Below are positions 34,927-42,067 of a stretch of DNA of 64,000 nucleotides, in pieces. Both the position numbers and the translations under genes were made by a program. Under the pieces are notes generated by a model. It did no database searches. It was not told where the DNA came from and worked only from the letters and a program-made list of their open reading frames with translations. Source of the DNA: Pseudodesulfovibrio tunisiensis (GTDB lineage: Bacteria; Desulfobacterota; Desulfovibrionia; Desulfovibrionales; Desulfovibrionaceae); contig NZ_CP094380.1 of the NCBI RefSeq assembly GCF_022809775.1, forward strand, positions 310,001 to 374,000, given 5' to 3'. Each line of letters begins with the position of its first letter. The stretch's first letter is position 1.

Positions 34927-35679
34927 CTAGACCAGCGCGGATATTTCCCGGGAGACCTCTTTCAGCCTGTTGACGATGGTTTCGACGTTGTGGCTTCGGA
35001 TGCGTTGGGTCGGACCGGAGATGCTCATGGCCGCGATGGCGTGGCCGTCCCTGTCCAGAATGGGCACGCCTACGCAGGTCAGGCCGATTTCCTGTTCCTC
35101 GTCGTCCAGTGCGTAGCCGTCGCGACGAATGGTCGCCATCTGCTCCAGCAGAGCCTCGACGCCCTGAATGGTCTTGGGCGTGAACTGGACGAATTCGTAT
35201 TGCCGGAGCGTGTCCCGTTCGATGTCGTTGGAAAAGGCGAGCAGGCATTTGCCTACGGAAGAGCAGTAGCAGTCCATGCTGGTGCCGATTTTCGGGCTGA
35301 CCGAAAGCACGCTGTTCTTCTTTTCCTCCTTGACCACGATCACGCTCTTGTAGGGACCTGAGTTCGAGCCATCCAGAACCGAGACGTTGACCGCTTCGCC
35401 GAATTCCTCGCACAGGGTTTTGGCGAACGGCTTGAACACGTCGTACAGCTTGATCTTGTTGGCCATGGAGAACAGGCCCACACCGAGAGTGTATTTCCCG
35501 GATTCCGGGTCCTGCTGCACGAATTTCCGGCTCTCCAGCGTGGCCAGTGTGCGGAAGATCGTGCTCTTGTACACGCCCATGTCCTTGCTGATGGTCGAGA
35601 TGCCGACCGGTTCCTCCCTGCCGTTGATGTACAGAAGCACATCAAGAGCCCTTGCCACTGAACTGATGATGTCAGACAT
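34927..35679 (-). CDS. IclR-family transcriptional regulator
   Basis: A 250-residue IclR-type regulator with an N-terminal winged helix (ISTISKDMGVYKSTIFRTLA near residue 26) and a C-terminal effector-binding GAF-like domain (SSVGKCLLAF near 143, GLTCVGVPILDRDG near 200). It lies inside the keto-acid cluster, between the BCCT carrier and buk, and probably controls these genes in response to the substrate. GGGG about eleven bases upstream of the ATG is the likely ribosome site; longer in-frame starts run through unlikely sequence. Palindromes upstream of the BCCT gene are candidate operators. Confidence 0.9.
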   Translation of the reverse strand: MSDIISSVARALDVLLYINGREEPVGISTISKDMGVYKSTIFRTLATLESRKFVQQDPESGKYTLGVGLFSMANKIKLYDVFKPFAKTLCEEFGEAVNVSVLDGSNSGPYKSVIVVKEEKKNSVLSVSPKIGTSMDCYCSSVGKCLLAFSNDIERDTLRQYEFVQFTPKTIQGVEALLEQMATIRRDGYALDDEEQEIGLTCVGVPILDRDGHAIAAMSISGPTQRIRSHNVETIVNRLKEVSREISALV

Positions 35680-35851
35680 TGTTGTTACTGCCCCTTTGTT
35701 GTTTCCTTGCAGACTGTTGAAAAACGGTAATCCGCTGCGCTGCCTCGATGCGTTCGAACCTTGGCGCATTGCCTGTGTGCGTCGGTCTTGAGCGCTTTGC
35801 ATGCCTTGCATTCCGTCATTCTTGAACCGCCTGTTCTGTTCAACTGGTTGC

Positions 35852-37456
35852 CTAGACTTCGTTGAGTCTTTCCCTGGTCTTGATGAGTTTGATGAGCGAG
35901 AACACTGCCCCGATGATGACCAGCGTGATGGGGGTACCACCGAGATAGGTCAGGGTCTTCATGCCTTCCAGCCCCGAGGACGCAAGCATGATGAACGCCA
36001 GCGTTCCGATGATCAGGCCCCAGGCCACCTTGAGAACCACGGGCGCTTCCTGATCCTTTTCGGACAGATGCTTGGTGGTCAGGGAAGCCATGGCATTCGT
36101 GGTCGAATCCGCGGCCGTGATGAAGGAAATGAATACGATGAACAGGAACACGGGCACGATGACAGCCGCGAGATCCATGTTTTCCAGAAGGATGTAGACG
36201 GCCTCGTCAACACCGGTCGCGATGCTGGCCTGAAGGTCCACGCCGCCGAATATCTGCTGCCAGATGGCCGTGCTGCTGAACACCGACGAATGGATGAAGA
36301 CGAAGACCACGGGAAGGATCACGTTGATGGAGATGAATTCCCTGACCGTGTATCCCTTGGAGATGCGTCCCAGAAACAGGGCGGAGATCGGTGCCCAGAT
36401 CATGTAGTTGGCAAAGGAGAACACGGTCCATTTCTGCGGCCAGGAATCAATGCGGAAGGCATCCGTGAACAGGCAGCGGGAAAAGAAGTTGTTGGCAAAC
36501 GAACCGAAGGATTCCACGCTGAAGTCCAGAATGAAGACCGTGGGGCCGAGGATGAAGGCAGCGATGATGAGGATGAAAAACAGCTTGGTGTTGAATTCCG
36601 AAAGGATGCGCATGCCCTTGAGCAGCCCGCTGATGGAGGAGATGAGACAGACGATGATGACCATGGTGATGATCATGCCCCACACCTGCGGGGAGCTCTG
36701 GATCGAGGGGAAGAAGCGGGAAATGCCGCGGGAGAGCATGAGGACGCCGGTTCCCAGCGATGTCCCCATGCCGAGGGCCAGAGCGTACAGGGAAATGATG
36801 TCCACGACCTTGCCCACGCCCTGATTGGCGCGTTTGCCGAAGATCGGGAACAGGATGGAGCCAAGGCTGAACGGCCTTTTCAAATTATAGTAGCAGACAG
36901 CGAATACCAGCGCGGGCAATGCATTGATGGAGTAGGGCACCAGACCCCAGTTCATGTACATGGATGCCAGCGAGAATTTTGCTGCATTGTAGCTGTTTGG
37001 TGCGAACCCAAAACTTTGCGGCGGTGCCAGCATGTCCTGCAACGGCTCGACAATGGGCCAGAAAAGGATGTTGATGGCTATGGTTGTACAAAGAGTGACG
37101 GCGAACCATTGCCATTTGCTCAGTACTGGCTTCGCCTTTTTGCCACCGATGACCACGTTGCCGAATTTCGAGAAGAACGCCACGGTTATGACAATGAGAC
37201 ACAGAAATCCAGTGGAAGAAAAAAGCCAGCTGAAATTGTCAAGTATGAATGCTTGACCATGCTTCACTATGGATTCAAAAAGCTCCGGCATTGCCATGCC
37301 GATGATGATCGATGAGGCAATGAGTGAAAATGGAATCCAGAAAATCGTATGATTGATTGAACTTTTTTCACATTCGACTGGATGACAGTTGGAGGATGCC
37401 GTGGAAATGCTCAAATCCGCCTCCCTGATGATTTTGAATCTTTTGAATGGATTCAT
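35852..37456 (-). CDS. BCCT-family transporter with altered aromatic box
   Basis: A 534-residue secondary transporter of the betaine/choline/carnitine family with about twelve helices. The signature region is WTVFSFANYMIWAPISALFL near residues 330-349. BetP-type members have several tryptophans here (WxWWxxWxPF) that cage the quaternary ammonium, and most are replaced in this protein. GRISKGYTVREF follows as in the family. The change suggests a substrate other than glycine betaine or choline, perhaps the hydroxyacid of this cluster or a taurine-like compound; that is inference. The N-terminus has a ~35-residue cytoplasmic tail. It is the first gene of the minus-strand cluster. Confidence 0.87.
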   Translation of the reverse strand: MNPFKRFKIIREADLSISTASSNCHPVECEKSSINHTIFWIPFSLIASSIIIGMAMPELFESIVKHGQAFILDNFSWLFSSTGFLCLIVITVAFFSKFGNVVIGGKKAKPVLSKWQWFAVTLCTTIAINILFWPIVEPLQDMLAPPQSFGFAPNSYNAAKFSLASMYMNWGLVPYSINALPALVFAVCYYNLKRPFSLGSILFPIFGKRANQGVGKVVDIISLYALALGMGTSLGTGVLMLSRGISRFFPSIQSSPQVWGMIITMVIIVCLISSISGLLKGMRILSEFNTKLFFILIIAAFILGPTVFILDFSVESFGSFANNFFSRCLFTDAFRIDSWPQKWTVFSFANYMIWAPISALFLGRISKGYTVREFISINVILPVVFVFIHSSVFSSTAIWQQIFGGVDLQASIATGVDEAVYILLENMDLAAVIVPVFLFIVFISFITAADSTTNAMASLTTKHLSEKDQEAPVVLKVAWGLIIGTLAFIMLASSGLEGMKTLTYLGGTPITLVIIGAVFSLIKLIKTRERLNEV

Positions 37457-37594
37457 AGTGTTTGAATACTATTGCTACTGCGATTCTGCATCATGGATGA
37501 AATTCCTTTTTTTCATGAATGATAGTTGCCGAGCCGCATTTGATAATGTGTAAAAAAGGCTTTTCAGTTGATCATCTTATTTCGTTCCACTCAG

Positions 37595-37609
37595 TAGAAC
37601 GGCGTTCTA
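37595..37609. promoter_or_regulatory. IclR-type operator candidate upstream of the BCCT gene
   Basis: A perfect palindrome TAGAACGGCGTTCTA, with a second GTTC/GAAC pair just to its left (gttccactcagtagaac). It lies about 140 bases upstream of the BCCT start. GTTC/GAAC arms are common in operators of IclR relatives; assignment to the regulator at 34927 is inference. Confidence 0.35.
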
Positions 37610-37635
37610 AAAGTCCGTGAAGGTCACATGCATCA

Positions 37636-37665
37636 CGCAAAAAGATTAGTCAACCGGTTTTTGCG
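37636..37665. repeat. Inverted repeat, 8-bp arms
   Basis: The arms cgcaaaaa/tttttgcg are separated by 14 bases in the BCCT upstream region. It could be an operator or a weak terminator; no gene ends here, so an operator is more likely. Confidence 0.3.
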
Positions 37666-38115
37666 ATTTTCTGTAACTGATAGTGGAAGTATCCATACCT
37701 TCATGGGTGGAATAAAATAATATGTATAAAATTTCAGGCATGTTGCATAAGGCACATGTGAAGAAAACCGGAAAGACCCATATCGTGGTCCAGTGGATGC
37801 ATACCGGATGGGCTTACGAGTTTGCTTCCTTGTCGGAAGTTGGTGTCGGATATCGGCGTACTTGTTTGTTGTGTTGATAATGAATTTATTGTGTCTATTC
37901 CTGTATTAACGGTTGAAAAAAATATCGCATTGGTGTTTGTTTATTATGTCTTGCTTGGCATAGTTGTCTGTTCCCGGGATGGGAGCCTGATGGTGGAGCC
38001 TGATTGGCGGGCAGAAAGTCGTGTCGCATCGGAGGCCTCCATACGGAATTATGCCTGATTGGACATAGTTTCTCGTGCGGATATGACGACGGATCGCTGA
38101 ATCGCACATTGCCGA

Positions 38116-38131
38116 GCCGCCTGAGGGCGGC
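38116..38131 (+). promoter_or_regulatory. Leader hairpin before the molybdenum operon
   Basis: A perfect GCCGCC/GGCGGC stem with a TGAG loop lies 38 bases before the ATG at 38170. It could be a leader structure of the transcript. I do not see the full conserved architecture of the Moco riboswitch. Confidence 0.3.
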
Positions 38132-38169
38132 GAACACAGAAATTCGTATTCGTTCAGGAGTTCAGTCTC

Positions 38170-39195
38170 ATGATGAAGACCGTTCCCGTACAGGACGCCG
38201 TGGGCATGGTTCTATGTCACGATATGACCAGAATCGTGCCGGGCGAGTGCAAGGGCCCTGCCTTTCGCAAGGGGCATGTCATCGCGGTAGAGGATATCCC
38301 CGCTTTGCTCGAGATCGGGAAGGAGCATGTCTATGTGCTCAATCTGGAAAAAGGCGTGATTCACGAAAACGAGGCGGCGGAACGCATTTCCCGAGCTGCG
38401 GCCGGACCGGGTATCGCGCTTTCCGAAGTGAGCGAGGGCAGGGTGAATTTTCTGGCCTTTCCCGGCCTGCTTCGCATCAATGTGGAGGCGCTTCGGCGCA
38501 TCAACGCCATTGAAGAGGTGGTGCTCGCCACCATGCACAACGGCCAGCAGGTCACTTCCCCGCGTCCGGTGGCCGGAACCCGCGTGGTTCCCTTGGTCAT
38601 TGACGAGACAAAGATCGCTCGCGTCGAGGAAATCTGCGCCGAATCCGGGCCGATCGTGGAAGTGAAGCCGTTCCTGCATCACAAGGTCGGCGTGGTCACC
38701 ACGGGCAGCGAGGTGTTTCACGGCCGCATCCGGGACAAGTTCGGCCCGGTCATTCGCAAGAAGATCAAGGAGCTGGGCTCCTCGGTCATGGAGCAGCGGC
38801 TGGTGGCGGATGATCCGTCCCTGACCCGGGATGCCATTCTGGCGTTCATTGCGGAGGGAGCGGAAATGGTCGTGGTCACGGGCGGCATGTCCGTTGATCC
38901 GGACGACCAGACACCCACGGCGATCCGGGCCACGGGCGCGGACGTCATTACCTATGGTTCCCCAACCTTTCCGGGCGTGATGTTCATGCTCGCCTACAAG
39001 GACGGCGTACCCATCGTGGGGCTGCCGGGATGCGTCATGTACTACCGGGCCAGCGTGTTCGATCTGGTGGTGCCCCGCATTCTGGCCGGCGAACGGGTCA
39101 CGCGGGACGACATTGTGGACATGTGCCACGGAGGATTCTGCGCCGGGTGCGATTCCTGCCGCTATCCCATTTGTCCCTTCGGCAAGAACGGCTAG
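38170..39195 (+). CDS. Molybdopterin-binding protein (MoeA/MogA-like)
   Basis: A 341-residue protein with a molybdopterin-binding (MoCF_biosynth) domain. VGVVTTGSEVF near residue 178, VVTGGMSVDPDDQTPTAIRA near 236 and IVGLPGCVMYYRASVFDLV near 279 are its pterin-contact segments. The N-terminal ~150 residues resemble the MoeA-like domain used in molybdenum hydroxylase systems. The C-terminus carries an unusual cluster of cysteines (CHGGFCAGCDSCRYPICPFG), possibly metal binding. It lies just upstream of mop and probably delivers or matures the cofactor for that enzyme. The ATG at 38170 follows CAGGAG within ten bases or so. Confidence 0.85.
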   Translation: MMKTVPVQDAVGMVLCHDMTRIVPGECKGPAFRKGHVIAVEDIPALLEIGKEHVYVLNLEKGVIHENEAAERISRAAAGPGIALSEVSEGRVNFLAFPGLLRINVEALRRINAIEEVVLATMHNGQQVTSPRPVAGTRVVPLVIDETKIARVEEICAESGPIVEVKPFLHHKVGVVTTGSEVFHGRIRDKFGPVIRKKIKELGSSVMEQRLVADDPSLTRDAILAFIAEGAEMVVVTGGMSVDPDDQTPTAIRATGADVITYGSPTFPGVMFMLAYKDGVPIVGLPGCVMYYRASVFDLVVPRILAGERVTRDDIVDMCHGGFCAGCDSCRYPICPFGKNG

Positions 39196-39273
39196 TCCGG
39201 GAAGGGATTGCAGTTCCCCGTCTTCGGGGACGATTCATACTCGAATGGTTCAACGACCAAGGAGGACTTCGGA

Positions 39274-41994
39274 ATGATCAAGAGGACTCTCAAGGTAAAC
39301 GGCATCGACCGCATGGTTCTTGCCGAGCCGGATACTTCGCTGGCATTGGTGCTGCGCGAGAATCTCGGTCTCACCAGCGTCAAGGTCGGATGCGCGCAGG
39401 GCCAGTGCGGCAGTTGCAGCATAATTCTGGACGGCAAGCTGATCCGTTCCTGCACGCGCAAATGGGCCAAGCTCAAGGATGGCGCGCAGATTACCACTCT
39501 GGAAGGCATTGGCACTCCGGGCAACCTGCATCCCGTGCAGATGGCCTGGATTGCGCATGGTGGCGCCCAGTGCGGTTTCTGCTCGCCGGGCTTCATTGTT
39601 TCCTCCGTCGCTCTGCTGGCGGAAAATCCGTCTCCCACGCGTGAAGAGGTGCGCGACTGGTTCCAGAAGCATCGCAATGCCTGCCGCTGCACCGGGTACA
39701 AGCCCCTTGTCGATGCGGTCATGGACGCCGCCCGGGTCATGCGTGGCGAAATGACCATGGAAGACCTGCAATTCAGGATTCCCGAGGACGGTCGCATCTG
39801 GGGTACCCGCTACCCGCGTCCTTCGGCCATTGCCAAGGTTACCGGAACATGGGACTTCGGTGCGGATCTGGGCCTCAAGCTGCCACAGGGCACTCTGCAT
39901 TGCGCTCTGGTGCAGGCCGAGGTTTCCCATGCCAACATTCTGTCCATCGACACCAGTGAAGCCGAGGCCATGCCCGGCGTGTTCAAGGTCGTGACCCACA
40001 AGGACGTGAAGGGCAGGAACCGCATCACCGGCCTGATCACCTTCCCCACCAACAAGGGTGACGGCTGGGATCGGCCCATCCTTTGTGATGACAAGGTGTT
40101 CCAGTACGGTGACGCCATAGCCATTGTCTGCGCGGATTCGGACAGGCATGCGCAGGAAGCGGCCAAAAAGGTCAAGGTCGAACTGGAACAGTTGCCCGAG
40201 TACATGAGCGCGCCTGCGGCCATGGCCGACGACGCCATGGAGATTCATCCGGGCACGCCCAATGTCTATTACATTCAGAAAGTCGCCAAGGGCGAGGACA
40301 CCAGGCCCATTTTCGACAGGGACGACGTGGTCATCGCCGAGGGCGACTACTACACGCAGCGTCAGCCGCACATGCCCATCGAGCCGGATGTGGGGTTTGC
40401 GTATCAGGATGAGAACGGCAAGCTCTTCATCCATTCGAAATCCATCGGCCTGCATCTGCATCTGTTCATGATCGCCCCGGGGCTGGGCGTGGAGCCGGAA
40501 AACATGGCTCTGGTCCAGAATCCCACGGGTGGCACCTTCGGCTACAAGTTCAGCCCGACCATGGAAGCCCTGGTTGGCGCGGCCGCCTTGGCCACGGGGC
40601 GCCCGGTATTCCTCAACTATGACTGGTACCAGCAGCAGACCTACACCGGAAAGCGCTCCCCGTTCATCACGTGGCTGCGCATGGCTGCCAGCAGGGACGG
40701 CAAGCTGCTCGGCATGGAAACCGACTGGACCGTGGATCACGGCCCGTATTCCGAGTTCGGCGACCTGCTGACCCTGCGCGGCGCACAGTACATCGGCGCG
40801 GGCTACGACATTCCCAACATCCGGGGCGAGGGCCGCACCGTTTGCACCAACCATGCGTGGGGCGCAGCCTTCCGCGGTTACGGGGCGCCGGAAAGCGAAT
40901 TCCCGTCCGAAGTGCTGATGGACGAGCTGGCTGAAAAACTGGGCATGGACCCCTTTGATCTGCGCTATGCGAACGTGTACCGCAAGGGGTCCACCACTCC
41001 CACGGGGCAGGACCCGGAAGTCTACAGCCTGCCCGAGATGATGGACAAGCTGCGGCCCAAGTATGAAGAGGCCAGGAAGCGTGCCGCCGCCAATTCCACG
41101 GCCGAGATCAGGCGCGGCGTGGGCATCAGCATCGGTGTGTACGGTTCGGGGCTGGATGGTCCGGATACTGCCGAAGCCGACGCCGAGCTCAATGCCGACG
41201 GCACCGTGACCATCTACAATTGCTGGGAGGATCACGGTCAGGGCGCGGACATGGGCTCCCTTGGCACGGCCCACGAAGCCTTGCGCGCCCTGAATCTGAC
41301 CCCGGATCAGATCAGGCTGGTCATGAACGATACCAGTCTGGCTCCGAACTCCGGCCCTGCCGGTGGCAGCCGGTCGCAGGTGCTTGCAGGACAGGCCATC
41401 GTCAATGCCTGCCAGCAGCTGGTCAAGGCCATGACCAGGCCGGACGGCACGTTGCGCACCTATGATGAAATGGTCGCCGAGAAGCTGCCGCTGCGCTACA
41501 ACGGCAAGTGGACCGCTCCGGCCAACGATTGCGACGAGAACGGTCAGGGCAATCCCTTCTGCTGCTACATGTATGGCGTGTTCATGTCCGAGGTGGCTGT
41601 GGAAGTCGCCACTGGCAGGACCACGGTCGAGGCCATGACCATCGTGGCGGACATCGGCAAGGTCAACAACTTCCTGCTGGTGGACGGCCAGATATACGGC
41701 GGTGTTGCTCAGGGCATCGGTCTGGCCCTGTCCGAGGATTACGAGGACATCAGGAAGCACTCCACCATGGTGGGTGCCGGATTCCCGTACATCAAGCAGA
41801 TTCCCGACGACATGGAGATCATGTACGTGGAAACGCCGCGTCCCGACGGACCGTTCGGTGCTTCCGGCGTGGGCGAAATGCCGCTTTCGGCCCCCCATGC
41901 TGCCGTGATCAACGCCATCTACAATGCCTGCGGCGTGCGCATCCGCGAACTGCCCGCACGGCCCGAAAAGGTGCTGGCCGGACTCAAGGGATAA
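39274..41994 (+). CDS. mop: Molybdenum aldehyde oxidoreductase (Mop)
   Basis: A 906-residue xanthine-oxidase-family enzyme, nearly the same length as and colinear with D. gigas Mop as I recall it. The N-terminal plant-type [2Fe-2S] domain has CAQGQCGSC near residue 40. The second [2Fe-2S] domain has CGFCSPGF near 100 and CRCTGYKPL near 137. The large Mo domain has GGTFGYKFSPT near 418, AFRGYGAPE near 531 and the catalytic glutamate region GVGEMPL near 869. It oxidises aldehydes to acids in the cytoplasm with no FAD domain, passing electrons to flavodoxin or ferredoxin. It leads an eleven-gene block of maturation and partner genes. AAGGAGG precedes the ATG. Confidence 0.95.
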   Translation: MIKRTLKVNGIDRMVLAEPDTSLALVLRENLGLTSVKVGCAQGQCGSCSIILDGKLIRSCTRKWAKLKDGAQITTLEGIGTPGNLHPVQMAWIAHGGAQCGFCSPGFIVSSVALLAENPSPTREEVRDWFQKHRNACRCTGYKPLVDAVMDAARVMRGEMTMEDLQFRIPEDGRIWGTRYPRPSAIAKVTGTWDFGADLGLKLPQGTLHCALVQAEVSHANILSIDTSEAEAMPGVFKVVTHKDVKGRNRITGLITFPTNKGDGWDRPILCDDKVFQYGDAIAIVCADSDRHAQEAAKKVKVELEQLPEYMSAPAAMADDAMEIHPGTPNVYYIQKVAKGEDTRPIFDRDDVVIAEGDYYTQRQPHMPIEPDVGFAYQDENGKLFIHSKSIGLHLHLFMIAPGLGVEPENMALVQNPTGGTFGYKFSPTMEALVGAAALATGRPVFLNYDWYQQQTYTGKRSPFITWLRMAASRDGKLLGMETDWTVDHGPYSEFGDLLTLRGAQYIGAGYDIPNIRGEGRTVCTNHAWGAAFRGYGAPESEFPSEVLMDELAEKLGMDPFDLRYANVYRKGSTTPTGQDPEVYSLPEMMDKLRPKYEEARKRAAANSTAEIRRGVGISIGVYGSGLDGPDTAEADAELNADGTVTIYNCWEDHGQGADMGSLGTAHEALRALNLTPDQIRLVMNDTSLAPNSGPAGGSRSQVLAGQAIVNACQQLVKAMTRPDGTLRTYDEMVAEKLPLRYNGKWTAPANDCDENGQGNPFCCYMYGVFMSEVAVEVATGRTTVEAMTIVADIGKVNNFLLVDGQIYGGVAQGIGLALSEDYEDIRKHSTMVGAGFPYIKQIPDDMEIMYVETPRPDGPFGASGVGEMPLSAPHAAVINAIYNACGVRIRELPARPEKVLAGLKG

Positions 41995-42012
41995 TGCGAA
42001 TACGGTAAATAC

Positions 42013-42047
42013 CGGGCGGCGGTTGCGGTTCCACGCGCCGCCGCCCG
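42013..42047 (+). terminator. Intercistronic GC hairpin after mop
   Basis: A 9-bp stem (cgggcggcg/cgccgcccg) with a ~17-base loop lies between mop and the next gene. Without a T-run it probably gives partial termination or mRNA protection, allowing much more Mop than downstream maturation proteins. Confidence 0.5.
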
Positions 42048-42067
42048 CATGTATTTCGGGGGAGGAC

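Larger units (their letters stand above)
37457..38169. other. AT-richer divergent intergenic region, no clear gene
   Basis: A 713-base gap between the divergent BCCT gene and the molybdenum operon, noticeably more AT-rich than its surroundings. It contains a 15-bp palindrome at 37595-37609, an 8-bp inverted repeat at 37636-37665 and a hairpin at 38116-38131. A 51-codon frame at 37721 and a 78-codon frame at 37822 lack good ribosome sites and recognisable features, so I do not call them. Both flanking promoters must lie here. Confidence 0.5.

Noticed and set aside
37956..37971. A sequence resembling the two sigma-54 promoters (tggcatagttgtctgt) upstream of the molybdenum operon
   Set aside because: The essential GC of the -12 element is missing, so activity is unlikely.
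37822..38058. A 78-codon plus-strand frame, and a 51-codon frame at 37721
   Set aside because: Both have weak or no ribosome sites, lie in AT-rich non-coding context and resemble no family.
38050..38170. Possible molybdenum cofactor riboswitch in the leader of the molybdopterin-binding gene
   Set aside because: Only one short hairpin is evident; the conserved multi-stem Moco RNA arrangement was not found.
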